The notes below the pieces were generated by a model. It searched no databases. It was not told the origin of the DNA and saw only the letters and a program-made list of their open reading frames with translations. This document shows positions 8,915 to 17,711 of a stretch of DNA of 64,000 bases, in pieces. How positions within the stretch are numbered: the first letter of the stretch is position 1; each line of letters opens with the position of its first letter. Source of the stretch: an uncultured Enterorhabdus sp. (GTDB taxonomy: Bacteria > Actinomycetota > Coriobacteriia > Coriobacteriales > Eggerthellaceae); assembly GCA_947649205.1 (NCBI GenBank), contig CANSQM010000011.1, forward strand, positions 1-64,000. The letters run 5' to 3'. Both the position numbers and the translations under genes were made by a program.

Positions 8915-8988
8915 GGCCTCTTTCTCTCGGGTTCCAATGGTATACTGCCACCAATATCCCCATCGCGCAACTGAGAGAAAGAGAGGCC
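8915..8988. promoter_or_regulatory. Divergent intergenic region with inverted repeat
   Basis: GGCCTCTTTCTCTC (8915-8928) and GAGAGAAAGAGAGGCC (8973-8988) are inverted copies differing by a two-base insertion, so both divergent messages begin with nearly the same leader. TATACT at 8941-8946 is a good -10 box for the rightward gene and its GTATAC core also reads leftward. Confidence 0.5.
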
Positions 8989-8992
8989 GCCC

Positions 8993-9937
8993 ATGATCCT
9001 CCTTGGCATCCTTATCGTCCTGCTCGTCCTGCTCGCACCGCAGATCTTCTTCATCGTTCCGCAGCAGAACGTCTACATCATCGAGCGGCTGGGCAAGTTC
9101 AACCGCACCGTGGGCGCGGGCCTGAACATCAAGATCCCCGTCTTCGAGGTGGTGGCCGCCAAGGTGGACATGCGCACCCGCCAGGAGCAGTTCACCATCG
9201 ACGCGAAGACCCGCGACAACGTGACTGTCACCATGGCCATCGCGGCCCAGTACCGCGTGAGCGCCCAGCCGGCGGTCCAGGGGCAGCCTTCCGGCGTGTG
9301 GCGCAGCTACTACATGCTGGCCAACCCCACGGCCCAGATGCGCTCCTACCTCATCGACGCCCTGCGCTCCAGCGTGCCCCAGTACACCTTGGACGAGGTG
9401 TTCGACCGCAAGGACGCCATCGCCTCCGACGTGAACCAGACGGTGTCCGAGCTCATGGCCGCCTACGGCTACGACGTGGTGAGCACGCTCATCACCGCCA
9501 TCGACCTGCCCGCCGACGTGGAGCAGTCCATGAACCGCATCAACTCCGCCCAGCGGGAGAAGGAGGCGGCCCAGTCCCTCGCCGAGGCCGAGCGCATCAA
9601 GGTGGTCACCGAGGCCCGGGCCCGCGCCGAGGCCATGGAGCAGGCCGGCCGCGGCATCGCCGCCCAGCGCAAGGCCATCGCCGACGGCATCTCCGAGTCG
9701 CTCGCGGTCATCAAGAGCTCCGGCGTGTCGGCGGCCGAGGCCAACCAGCTGTTCATCTTCACCCAGTGGACCGACATGATGAGCGAGTTCGCCCGCAACG
9801 GCCGCCAGTCCACCGTGGTGCTGCCGAGCGACTTCTCCCAGACCGCGTCCATGTTCGAGCAGATGCTCGTGGCCCAGGAGAGCGAGGGCGACGAGGAGTT
9901 CGTCATCGTGGAGGAAGAGGCTCCCCGTCACGCCTAA
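8993..9937 (+). CDS. SPFH/band 7 (stomatin-like) membrane protein
   Basis: 314 residues. One N-terminal hydrophobic segment (residues 2-20) is followed by the SPFH block (VPQQNVYIIERLGKFNRTVG, then MRTRQEQFTIDAKTRDNVTV) and a charged helical region rich in EKEAAQSLAEAERIK, typical of stomatin/QmcA proteins that oligomerise at the membrane and form scaffolds. The acidic tail is EEFVIVEEE. It is a single gene with its own promoter. NfeD, its common partner in other bacteria, is not adjacent. Confidence 0.9.
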   Translation: MILLGILIVLLVLLAPQIFFIVPQQNVYIIERLGKFNRTVGAGLNIKIPVFEVVAAKVDMRTRQEQFTIDAKTRDNVTVTMAIAAQYRVSAQPAVQGQPSGVWRSYYMLANPTAQMRSYLIDALRSSVPQYTLDEVFDRKDAIASDVNQTVSELMAAYGYDVVSTLITAIDLPADVEQSMNRINSAQREKEAAQSLAEAERIKVVTEARARAEAMEQAGRGIAAQRKAIADGISESLAVIKSSGVSAAEANQLFIFTQWTDMMSEFARNGRQSTVVLPSDFSQTASMFEQMLVAQESEGDEEFVIVEEEAPRHA

Positions 9938-10013
9938 GACCGCGCCCGCCGCGTCCGACCGGCGCCCCTCGACCGTTCCCGTGGATTTTCGCGGAATGGC
10001 GGGGAAATTTTCC

Positions 10014-10042
10014 TTGCGCGGGCGCACTAGTGGCGATATACT
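10014..10042 (+). promoter_or_regulatory. Sigma-70-type promoter for rplS
   Basis: TTGCGC (10014-10019), a 17-base spacer and TATACT (10037-10042). It lies about 65 bases before the L19 start and is one of the clearest -35/-10 pairs in the window. Confidence 0.8.
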
Positions 10043-10107
10043 GTCAAATCGCGTCCATAACAAGATGAAATCGCAAGACCACTGGAAGTATAGAGTAGGA
10101 AAAGGCA

Positions 10108-10455
10108 ATGGATATCATTCGCGCTATCGAGCAGCAGCAGATCAAGCAGGACCTCCCCGAGTTCAACGTGGGCGATAACGTCAAGGTCCACTATCGCATC
10201 AAGGAGGGCAACCGCGAGCGCATCCAGGTGTTCCAGGGCGATGTCATCCGCCGCCAGGGCGCTTCGGTCCGCGAGACCTTCACCGTGCGCAAGATCAGCT
10301 TCTCCATCGGCGTCGAGCGTACCTTCCCGGTGCATTCCCCGAAGATCGAGAAGATCGAGGTGACCCGTCGCGGCGATGTGCGTCGCGCCAAGCTGTACTA
10401 CCTGCGCAACAAGGTGGGCAAGGCCGCCAAGATCAAGGAGAAGTCGTTCCGCTAG
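10108..10455 (+). CDS. rplS: 50S ribosomal protein L19
   Basis: 115 residues, the standard length, located at the interface of the 30S and 50S subunits. Diagnostic sequence includes [32 protein letters not shown] and the C-terminal [16 protein letters not shown]. It has its own promoter and a terminator directly downstream, so it appears monocistronic. The usual trmD/rimM partners are not in this window. Confidence 0.98.
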   Translation: MDIIRAIEQQQIKQDLPEFNVGDNVKVHYRIKEGNRERIQVFQGDVIRRQGASVRETFTVRKISFSIGVERTFPVHSPKIEKIEVTRRGDVRRAKLYYLRNKVGKAAKIKEKSFR

Positions 10456-10477
10456 GGCGCAACTTCCGTGTACTGCC

Positions 10478-10502
10478 AAGGGCTCCTTCGGGGGCCCTTT
10501 TT
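10478..10502 (+). terminator. Intrinsic terminator of rplS
   Basis: A nine-base-pair stem (AAGGGCTCC with GGGGCCCTT, one G-U pair), a TTCG tetraloop and a run of T. Confidence 0.92.
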
Positions 10503-10562
10503 CTTGGGCGGACCCGCGGCCGGCGCGGGTCGCAGCCCTGCCGACGATGAGAGGAGAGCCCG

Positions 10563-11351
10563 GTGATCGACCTGACCGTCCCCGAGATACGCGCCAAGCT
10601 CCAGCACGCCGACGCGGCTGCCTTCGCCGTGTTGGAGCGCTCGCTGGTGGCCGACACCCGCAAAGGGGTGCGCCAGGCCGTGGAGGTGGCGCGCCGTCGC
10701 CTCGAGGCTGAGGCCGCCGAGGCGGAGCGGCTGGCGGGTATGTACGCCTTCGAGCGGCAGCTGGCCGCCGAGCGGGGCGGGCGGGTGGTCCTCGGCCTCG
10801 ATGAGGTGGGGCGCGGTCCTTTGGCCGGTCCCTTGGCCGTGGGCGGCGTCGTCCTGGGGGAGGAGGTCATCGCCGGGCTCAACGACTCCAAGCAGGTGCG
10901 GCCGGAGGACCGCGAGGCCATCGCGGGCGCCGTGCGCGAGCGGGCCCGGGCGTGGACGGTGCAGTACGTGGAGCCGGCCGATATCGACCGCGACGGTATG
11001 ACCGCCTCCCTGCGCCGGGCGTTTCGGGCCGCCATCGCCGCCGTGGAGGCGGCCGGCGTGGCCGTGGACGTGGTGCTTCTGGACGGCAATCCGCTCCATT
11101 TGGACGAGCGGGAGGTGAACGTGGTGAAGGGCGACGGGAAGTGCGCCTCCATCGCCGCGGCCTCCATCGTGGCCAAGGTGGCCCGCGACGGCCTCATGGA
11201 GGCCTACGACGCCGAGTACCCGGGCTACGGCTTCGCGGGGAACAAGGGCTATGGGTCCGAGGGGCACTTGGCGGCCATTCGCGAGCGCGGGCTCACCCCC
11301 ATCCACCGGCGCAGCTTCTGTACCTCCTTCACCCAGGAGAGCCTCTTCTAG
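10563..11351 (+). CDS. rnhB: Ribonuclease HII
   Basis: Removes ribonucleotides misincorporated in DNA. LGLDEVGRGPLAGP holds the first two acidic residues (D80, E81); LNDSKQV, VVKGDGKCASIAAASI and GNKGYG are further family blocks. The N-terminal ~70-residue extension is also seen in the B. subtilis enzyme. Total 262 residues. The GTG start at 10563 has GAGAGGAGA upstream. It heads the rnhB-yraN-comM-dprA-trmFO-xerC gene neighbourhood known from Gram-positive genomes. Confidence 0.95.
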   Translation: MIDLTVPEIRAKLQHADAAAFAVLERSLVADTRKGVRQAVEVARRRLEAEAAEAERLAGMYAFERQLAAERGGRVVLGLDEVGRGPLAGPLAVGGVVLGEEVIAGLNDSKQVRPEDREAIAGAVRERARAWTVQYVEPADIDRDGMTASLRRAFRAAIAAVEAAGVAVDVVLLDGNPLHLDEREVNVVKGDGKCASIAAASIVAKVARDGLMEAYDAEYPGYGFAGNKGYGSEGHLAAIRERGLTPIHRRSFCTSFTQESLF

Positions 11352-11557
11352 CGGCCCCGAGGGGCGAGAGCGCGGTCCGGCGGATGGCTCGCAGGTGTGT
11401 TCGGGGCGGGGTCGTGGCGGCTCGCGGGCGGCGTGGGAGCGGCCCTTCGGGGACGCGGCGGCGGCCTGCGGGCGGTTCGGCGACGGTGCCGGGGCGGTGC
11501 GCGGCGGGAGTCATCGGCGGTTTTCCCGCGACATAAGTGCGACTTTGGGAGAGTAGG

Positions 11558-11581
11558 GTGCTCCTACCGAGAAAGGAGCAC
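11558..11581 (+). promoter_or_regulatory. Hairpin occluding the yraN ribosome-binding site
   Basis: GTGCTCC (11558-11564) pairs perfectly with GGAGCAC (11575-11581), and the AAAGGAG ribosome-binding site (11572-11578) lies partly inside the stem. Opening of this hairpin could control translation (inference). The rest of the 11352-11586 gap is GC-rich with no gene seen. Confidence 0.45.
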
Positions 11582-11586
11582 ACCTC

Positions 11587-12198
11587 ATGGTCACGATAGA
11601 GGAAGCGGCCGCCGGCCGCGCTGCGGCGCCCGTGAAGAAGCGCCGCCAGGCCAAGCACGCCGACGCAGGGAAGCACGCCGCCCCGGCCGAGGGCGAGAAT
11701 AAGCCGCGGAGACGCAAATCCTCCCCGCGGAAGGCATCGCCGGGGGCTGCGGGGTCCGCCGTCCGGCGGTCGTCGTCCAAGGGGAAGACGACTGCGAGCG
11801 GATCGGCGGCCGCCGCGGCCCGGGAGCCGCGCGGGCGGCGCAACCGGGCCCTCGGGGCTCGGGGGGAGGATGCGGCCGTCCGCTTCCTCGAGGCCCGGGG
11901 CTACCATATCCTCGAGCGCAACTGGACCTGCTTCGCCGGCGAGGCGGACATCATCGCCGCCGACGAGGCGACCCTCGTCTTCATCGAGGTGAAGACGCGC
12001 CGCGATGATTCCCACGGGCTGCCCTCCGAGGCCGTGGGCCGGGCCAAGCGCGAGCGCTACGAGAAAATCGCCCTCGCCTATGTGACCGACCATTTCTTCG
12101 ACGAGGCCGTGGTGCGCTTCGACGTGGTGGCCATCACCGTGCTGCCCGAGGACCGCGCCTTCGTGAGCCACCACGTCGGCGCCTACTCGGCGGGCTGA
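11587..12198 (+). CDS. YraN/UPF0102-family nuclease-like protein with basic N-terminal tail
   Basis: 203 residues. Residues 86-203 are the YraN fold, with the restriction-endonuclease-like signature GEADII (E119, D121) and FIEVKTR (E134, K136). The first 85 residues are an Ala/Lys/Arg/Ser-rich, apparently disordered tail not usual for the family, which could bind nucleic acid. The ATG at 11587 has AAAGGAG upstream. It ends four bases before comM. In other genomes the gene sits in the same place beside rnhB and dprA. Confidence 0.88.
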   Translation: MVTIEEAAAGRAAAPVKKRRQAKHADAGKHAAPAEGENKPRRRKSSPRKASPGAAGSAVRRSSSKGKTTASGSAAAAAREPRGRRNRALGARGEDAAVRFLEARGYHILERNWTCFAGEADIIAADEATLVFIEVKTRRDDSHGLPSEAVGRAKRERYEKIALAYVTDHFFDEAVVRFDVVAITVLPEDRAFVSHHVGAYSAG

Positions 12199-12201
12199 GT
12201 C

Positions 12202-13707
12202 ATGGCCTTCGGACAATGCGCGGTCATGAGCGCCACCGTGCGCGGAGTCGATGTGGTGCCCGTCACCGTGGAGGTGGTGGTCTCCGGGGGCCTGCCGGGC
12301 ATGGCCATCGTCGGTATGCCGGACGCGGCCATCCAGGAGGCCCGGGAACGGGTGCGGGCGGCCATCCGCGCCGCCGGCTTCAAGATGCCGGGGGAGAAGA
12401 TCGTCGTGAACCTGGCGCCGAGCCATCTGCGCAAGACCGGCTCGGGCTTCGATCTGCCCATCGCCCTGGGCATCCTCGTGGCCACCGGCCAGATCGATCC
12501 GGCTTGGGCCCGGGACACCCTCTACGTGGGGGAGCTGTCGTTGGACGGCACCGTGCGCCCTGTGGCCGGAACCCTGGCCTGCGGCATCTGCGCCCGTTCC
12601 CGCGAGCTCGATTTCGTCTGCGCCCGGGACAGCGACCCGGTGCCCCTGGAGGGCGTGCGCATCCTCGCCATCGACCGTCTCGATGCGGCGGCGGGGGAGG
12701 GCGGGGCGGCCCGGTGCCTGTGTCTCCACCGTCGCGGCCGGGGCGCTTCGGAATCGTCGGGGGCGGCGGACTATCGCGAGGTGTCGGGCCATGAGGGGGC
12801 GAAGCGCGCCTTCCAGATCGCAGCCGCCGGCGGTCACGGCCTGCTCATGATGGGGCCGCCCGGCGCCGGCAAGACCATGCTCGCCTCCCGGATGCCCTCT
12901 ATCCTGCCGCCCCTCGATCCCGATGAGGCCCTCGAGGCGGCGGTGGTGCACTCGGTGGCCGGCGAGCCCATCGCCGCCGTCATCGCCGGCGAGCGCCCCT
13001 TCCGCAGCCCGCATCATAGCGCCTCCCTCGCGGGGCTCGTGGGCGGGGGCAGCCCCATCCGCCCCGGGGAGATCTCCCTGGCCCATCATGGTGTCCTCTT
13101 CCTCGACGAGCTGCCAGAGTTCCGGTCATCGGTGCTCCAGGGCATCCGCCAGCCGTTGGAGAGCGGGGCGGTCACCATCACCCGGGCCGACGGCAACGTG
13201 GTCTTCCCGGCCCGCTTCATGCTCGTGGGCGCGGCGAACCCCTGCCCCTGCGGCTACTTCGGCGACGACCGTCACGAGTGCACCTGCACCGTGCCCCAGA
13301 TACGGGCCTACCAGAATCGCATCGGCGGTCCGCTCATGGATCGCATCGACATTCACCTCGATGTGCGGCGCACGCCGCCGAGCGTCGTGCTCTCGCCCCA
13401 GGGCGGCCTCGATTCGGCCACCCTGCGGGAGGGGGTGCTCCGTGGCCGCGCCTTCGCGGCACGGCGCGCGGGCGGGGCGACGGGCCGTCGGGCGCCGCTC
13501 AGCGTCGAGGGATGCGCCCTGGACGACGGGGCGCGGTCGTTTCTCGTGTCCGTGGCGGAGCTGCACTCCATGAGCGGCCGGGCCATCGTGCGCACCCTGT
13601 CGGTGGCGCGCACCATCGCAGATATGGACGAGGCGGAGACGGTGGGGTGCGAGCACCTGGCCGAGGCGGTGAGCTACCGCGTCCGCGACGGAATAGGAGG
13701 TTGCTGA
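12202..13707 (+). CDS. comM: YifB/ComM-family Mg-chelatase-like AAA+ ATPase
   Basis: 501 residues. The N-terminal ChlI/Lon-like domain (VVVSGGLPGMAIVGMPDAAI) is followed by an AAA+ module with Walker A GPPGAGKTM near residue 218, Walker B LFLDELPEF near 300, a cysteine-bearing loop NPCPCGYFGD and a C-terminal Mg-chelatase domain. ComM is a helicase assisting branch migration during natural transformation (family knowledge). It is separated from dprA by one base, so the two are coupled. Confidence 0.93.
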   Translation: MAFGQCAVMSATVRGVDVVPVTVEVVVSGGLPGMAIVGMPDAAIQEARERVRAAIRAAGFKMPGEKIVVNLAPSHLRKTGSGFDLPIALGILVATGQIDPAWARDTLYVGELSLDGTVRPVAGTLACGICARSRELDFVCARDSDPVPLEGVRILAIDRLDAAAGEGGAARCLCLHRRGRGASESSGAADYREVSGHEGAKRAFQIAAAGGHGLLMMGPPGAGKTMLASRMPSILPPLDPDEALEAAVVHSVAGEPIAAVIAGERPFRSPHHSASLAGLVGGGSPIRPGEISLAHHGVLFLDELPEFRSSVLQGIRQPLESGAVTITRADGNVVFPARFMLVGAANPCPCGYFGDDRHECTCTVPQIRAYQNRIGGPLMDRIDIHLDVRRTPPSVVLSPQGGLDSATLREGVLRGRAFAARRAGGATGRRAPLSVEGCALDDGARSFLVSVAELHSMSGRAIVRTLSVARTIADMDEAETVGCEHLAEAVSYRVRDGIGGC

Positions 13708-13708
13708 C

Positions 13709-14668
13709 ATGCCCGTGTTATCCATGAGGCTCTCCGGCGAGCGCTTCGAGCTCGCCAGGGACGACGGGGCGTTCCCGCCCCTGCTCAAGGCTTGTCCCCG
13801 GCCCCCCGAGCGTCTCTACGGGGTGGGCGATCCTGCGGCTCTGCGCCCGGGGCTCGCCGTGGTGGGGGCGCGCCGGGCGACGCCCTACGGCCGTACGGCG
13901 GCTCGGCGCTTCGCCTCGGCCGCTGCCGCCCGGGGCATTCCCATCGTCTCCGGGGGCGCCCGGGGCTGCGATGCGGTGGCCCACGAGGCGGCCCTGGCCG
14001 CCGCTTGCCCCACCGTGGCCTTCCTCGGGGGCGGCTGCGACCAGCTCTATCCCGCCGAGAACGCCGGCCTGTTCCAGCGCATCGTCGACGGCGGCGGGGC
14101 CGTGGTGTCCGAGCGCCCCTGGGACTTCCCGCCCCAGCCCTACACCTTCCGCGAGCGCAACCGGCTCATTGCGGGGCTCGCGCGCGCTACGCTCATCGTG
14201 GAGGCCGGGCTGCCCTCGGGCACCTTCTCCACGGCCGACGAGGCCCTGGCCGCCGGACGGGAGGTGTGGGTGGTGCCGGGGGCCATCACCTCTGAGAATT
14301 CCCGCGGTGCCAACCGCCTGCTCTACCAGGGCGCCCTGCCCATCATCGACGACGACAGCTTCGCCGACGCCCTGTTCCTCACCTACGGGTGCCTGAGGGA
14401 GCCAGAGGCGGAAGGAGAAAAGAAGGAGGGTTCCGATGGGGCGCCTCCGGGCCAGAGCGGCGAGGAGGCCCTGCTCGCCGCTCTGGCCGCCGAGCCCCTC
14501 GGTATGGAGGAGCTGCGATCTCTTGCTCGGGCCCACGGTCCGGCGGGAGGGGAGCTTCCGTGGCTCATGGTCTGGCTCGCCACGGCCCAGCGGGACGGCC
14601 TTATCGCCCAGTACCCGGACGGCCGCTACGGGCCGCGGGTGCCCGCGCCGGAAGGAGGCCGCCCATGA
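13709..14668 (+). CDS. dprA: DNA-processing protein DprA
   Basis: Loads RecA on incoming single-stranded DNA during transformation. The Rossmann-type core has VVGARRATPYG, SGGARGCDAVAHEAAL and FRERNRLIAGLA, and the last ~65 residues resemble the winged-helix DprA C-terminal domain. 319 residues. Start one base after the comM stop. In B. subtilis topA lies between dprA and trmFO; here it does not. Confidence 0.94.
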   Translation: MPVLSMRLSGERFELARDDGAFPPLLKACPRPPERLYGVGDPAALRPGLAVVGARRATPYGRTAARRFASAAAARGIPIVSGGARGCDAVAHEAALAAACPTVAFLGGGCDQLYPAENAGLFQRIVDGGGAVVSERPWDFPPQPYTFRERNRLIAGLARATLIVEAGLPSGTFSTADEALAAGREVWVVPGAITSENSRGANRLLYQGALPIIDDDSFADALFLTYGCLREPEAEGEKKEGSDGAPPGQSGEEALLAALAAEPLGMEELRSLARAHGPAGGELPWLMVWLATAQRDGLIAQYPDGRYGPRVPAPEGGRP

Positions 14669-14749
14669 GCCGCGCGATCGCGACGTCCTGGGGGAGCGCC
14701 GCCGGATTGACGGGGGTGGCCGTGCCGTTATTTGGTATCCTGTTGAGCC

Positions 14750-16117
14750 ATGACGTACCATGTGAACATAGTAGGCGGCGGTCTGGCCGGCAGCGAGGCG
14801 GCTCTCGACCTGGCGGATCGCGGCATCGCGGTGAGCCTGTGGGAGATGCGCCCCGAGCGCCGGACCCCCGTGCACCATACGGGGGGCCTGGCCGAGCTCG
14901 TCTGCTCGAACTCCCTCAAGAGCACCAAGCCCGACAGTGCGGCGGGACTGCTGAAAGAGGAACTGGCGGCCCTCGGCTCGCCGCTCATGGAGGAGGCCCG
15001 GGCCACGGCCGTGGCGGCCGGCGGTGCCCTGGCCGTGGATCGGACGCTGTTCAGCCGGGCGGTGACCGAGCGCGTGGAGGCCCATCCCCTCATCGAGGTG
15101 GTGCGGCGGGAGGCGACGGACATCGCCGCGCTCGCCCGCGGGGCCGACGCGGTCGTCCTGGCGAGCGGCCCGCTCACCTCCGACGGGCTCTCCTCGGCGC
15201 TCATGGCTCTGACCGGCCGCGGCGCCCTGGCCTTCTACGACGCCGCGGCCCCGGTGGTGATGGCGGACTCCATCGATCGGGAGCGCGTGTTCCGCCAGAG
15301 CCGCTACGAGGATGCCAGCGCCGGCGGCGACTACCTGAACGCCCCGTTCTCCCGGGAGGAGTACGAGCGCTTCGTCGACGAGCTGCTCGGCGCCGAGCGG
15401 GTCATCGCCAAGGACTTCGAGAGCCGGGAGCTGTTCCAGGCCTGCCAGCCCATCGAGGAGATCGCCCGGGCCGGCCGCGACGCACCGCGCTTCGGGGCCC
15501 TCAAGCCGGTCGGCCTCACCGATCCGCGCACGGGACGCCGCCCTTGGGCCGCCCTCCAGCTGCGGGCCGAGGACGCCTGCGGCCAGAGCTACAACCTGGT
15601 GGGCTTCCAGACCAACCTCACCTTCCCGGAGCAGCGCCGCGTATTCCGCCTCATCCCTGGCCTGGAGCAGGCCGAGTTCGCCCGCTACGGCGTGATGCAC
15701 CGCAACACGTTCCTCGACGCGCCGCGCCTGCTGGACGGTCACGGCCGCCTCGTCTCCGATGAGGCCCGGGCCCTGGGCGCGCCGATCTACGTGGCCGGTC
15801 AGCTGGCCGGCACCGAGGGGTACTGCGAGGCCATCCGCTCGGGGCTCCATGTTGCCCTGGCCGTGACGGCCGGCCTGCGCGGGCGCGCTCTGCCGCCGCT
15901 GCCGCCCGACACGGTATGGGGGGCGCTTCTGGCCTACGCCACGGACCCGGCCACGGCGGACTACCAGCCCATGCACGTGAACTTCGGCATCCTGCGGCCC
16001 CTCGACCCGCCGGTGCGCAACAAGCGGGAGCGCTACGGCGCCTACGCTCGCCGGGCCTCGGCGGCCCTCGACGGCTACCGCGCCGCCCTCGAGGCCGCGG
16101 GCCTGATGGCGCCATGA
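14750..16117 (+). CDS. trmFO: tRNA (m5U54) methyltransferase, folate/FAD-dependent TrmFO
   Basis: Methylates U54 of tRNA using methylenetetrahydrofolate. FAD-binding GGGLAGSEAAL (residues 9-19), the family block WEMRPERRTPVHHT with ELVCSNSLKS, and FQTNLTFPEQ and AGQLAGTEGYCE later are diagnostic. 455 residues. No Shine-Dalgarno sequence precedes the ATG; TATCCT at 14736-14741 is eight bases before it, so the message may be leaderless. TTGACG (14707-14712) is a nearby -35-like box. The stop overlaps the recombinase start (ATGA). Confidence 0.95.
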   Translation: MTYHVNIVGGGLAGSEAALDLADRGIAVSLWEMRPERRTPVHHTGGLAELVCSNSLKSTKPDSAAGLLKEELAALGSPLMEEARATAVAAGGALAVDRTLFSRAVTERVEAHPLIEVVRREATDIAALARGADAVVLASGPLTSDGLSSALMALTGRGALAFYDAAAPVVMADSIDRERVFRQSRYEDASAGGDYLNAPFSREEYERFVDELLGAERVIAKDFESRELFQACQPIEEIARAGRDAPRFGALKPVGLTDPRTGRRPWAALQLRAEDACGQSYNLVGFQTNLTFPEQRRVFRLIPGLEQAEFARYGVMHRNTFLDAPRLLDGHGRLVSDEARALGAPIYVAGQLAGTEGYCEAIRSGLHVALAVTAGLRGRALPPLPPDTVWGALLAYATDPATADYQPMHVNFGILRPLDPPVRNKRERYGAYARRASAALDGYRAALEAAGLMAP

Positions 16118-17055
16118 CGGCCGAGGAGCAGCCCGAACTGCCCGGTGCCGGTGACGTGGAGCGGTTCTGCACCGCCCTGGCCGTGGAGCAGGGGGCCTCG
16201 GCCCACACGGTGCGGGCCTACCGCGACGATCTGCGGGCCTACCTGGCGTGGGCCCACCGCAGCGGCGTTGCCCCCTGGGAGGTGTCCTACCGCCAGCTGC
16301 GCCGCTATTTGGCCGAGCTCGACCAGGCCCGCTACGCCCGCACGACCATCAAGCGCCATCTGTCCTCGCTGCGCTCGTTCTTCCGCTGGGCGAATCGCGC
16401 CGGCGTCACCGCCAACGACCCGGCCGGAGTCGTCCAGGCCCCCAAGGCTGCGCGGCGGCTGCCCAAGACCATCGCCCGGGACGATATGGCGGCCCTGCTA
16501 GCGGTCTACGGCGAGATGGATGCCGACGGCGCCCCCCGGGAGCAGACGCCTGCCGAGATGCGGGACGCGGCCCTGCTCGAGTTCCTCTTCTCCTGCGGTG
16601 CCCGCGTGTCCGAGGCGGCGGGGTTGCGCGCGGCCTGGGTCGATTTCCCGGCCGGCGAGGTAAAGGTGTTCGGCAAGCGGTCCAAGGAGCGCATCGTGCC
16701 CCTGTCCCGGAAGGGAGCGCGGGCCATGGAGCGCTATCTGAGCGAGGCGCGGCCGGCCCTGCTCCAGGGGCAGGCCAGCGAGTTCTTCTTCGTGTCGAAC
16801 CGCGGCCGTCCCTTGAGCGCCGACAGCATCCGCAAGATGTTCAAGCGGGCCCTGCGGGCCGCTGGCCTCGACGAGAGCCTGTCGCCCCATGCCATGCGCC
16901 ACTCCTTCGCCACCGAGCTGCTCGATGGTGATGCCGACCTGCGCAGCGTCCAGGACATGCTCGGCCACGCGAGCCTGTCCACCACCCAGATCTACACCCA
17001 CGTGAGCCCCGACCGCCTCAAGCGCGTTCACGGCCTCGCCCATCCCCGGGCGTGA
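16114..17055 (+). CDS. Tyrosine recombinase of the XerC/XerD type
   Basis: Site-specific recombinase for chromosome dimer resolution. An N-terminal SAM-like DNA-binding domain (HTVRAYRDDLRAYLAWA) precedes the catalytic domain with R in GARVSEAAGL, the HxxR box HAMRHSF, and H and the nucleophile Tyr in LGHASLSTTQIYTH. 313 residues, normal length. The ATG at 16114 overlaps the trmFO stop, the same order as codV (xerC) after trmFO in B. subtilis, which favours XerC over an element integrase. No att sites or phage genes are adjacent. Confidence 0.9.
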   Translation: MTAEEQPELPGAGDVERFCTALAVEQGASAHTVRAYRDDLRAYLAWAHRSGVAPWEVSYRQLRRYLAELDQARYARTTIKRHLSSLRSFFRWANRAGVTANDPAGVVQAPKAARRLPKTIARDDMAALLAVYGEMDADGAPREQTPAEMRDAALLEFLFSCGARVSEAAGLRAAWVDFPAGEVKVFGKRSKERIVPLSRKGARAMERYLSEARPALLQGQASEFFFVSNRGRPLSADSIRKMFKRALRAAGLDESLSPHAMRHSFATELLDGDADLRSVQDMLGHASLSTTQIYTHVSPDRLKRVHGLAHPRA

Positions 17056-17378
17056 GTCCCGCCGCCCGTTGGCGCCTCGCCTGAGTTCGCGCTTCCATCA
17101 GCGTCCCACCTGAGGTCGGCCGCTCAGCGCTCAGTTGTGGGGGAGGGGCTGGCGCATTCGTGCGCGCCGTTGCGCCGATGCCGCTGTGGCGGCATCTTCC
17201 ACCGAGACGGTCTTCTCGCGGCCCTCTCGCGTCCTGCTCGCGGGATATGCCCTTCCGTTACGGCGCGAAAACGGCCCCGTGGCGCGGATGTTTCGATGCG
17301 GTTGCTCGCTTCCTACGGTTGTCCCGTGCAAGGCGCCCGGTGTCGCATCCGTGGGAAGATGCTCCCAAAGGTTGCCAA

Positions 17379-17400
17379 GGGCCCGGCCTTGAGCCGGGCC
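17379..17400 (+). other. GC-rich hairpin upstream of the 32-aa ORF
   Basis: GGCCCGGC and GCCGGGCC form an eight-base-pair stem with a short loop and no T run. It lies just before the ribosome site of the small membrane ORF, so it could be an attenuator, a processing site or a weak end of the preceding operon. Elsewhere in 17056-17378 I see no gene. Confidence 0.4.
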
Positions 17401-17419
17401 GCCGCTGAAGGGAGGAGCC

Positions 17420-17518
17420 ATGAGTCGCAAGAAGGCGAAGATGCTGTTTTGGGCGGCCCTCGTCGTGCTCGCCTACATTCCCTATCTCATGCAGACCGCC
17501 GGCCACGCCATCCTGTAG
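17420..17518 (+). CDS. Small single-pass membrane peptide (32 aa)
   Basis: Begins with a basic MSRKKAK, followed by about 20 hydrophobic residues (LFWAALVVLAYIPYLM) and a short tail ending HAIL. A near-perfect GGGAGGAG ribosome site lies five bases before the ATG, which is the main reason to believe it is translated. I recognise no family. It stands alone between the recombinase gene and a divergent small regulator. The bases from 17519 to 17711 hold nothing else I can identify. Confidence 0.6.
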   Translation: MSRKKAKMLFWAALVVLAYIPYLMQTAGHAIL

Positions 17519-17711
17519 CGCGGCTTCTGATTCCAGGACCCCGCTAGGGAGACCTATGGCCCCGCTGCCCATAACGATCAAGGCAGAATGATTCGCAGGA
17601 TCGCCGGTGCGAAAAGCGAGTGGGGGATGCGGCGGCTATGGCGAAACGACCCGCGCGGGGGATTGCCGATGTGGGATGGGAGTGGGGGAATGCCTCAGTC
17701 CAGCATCTCGG

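Noticed and set aside
17131..17430. Overlapping short frames in the gap after the recombinase gene
   Set aside because: No ribosome sites, arginine-heavy low-complexity sequence and mutual overlap.
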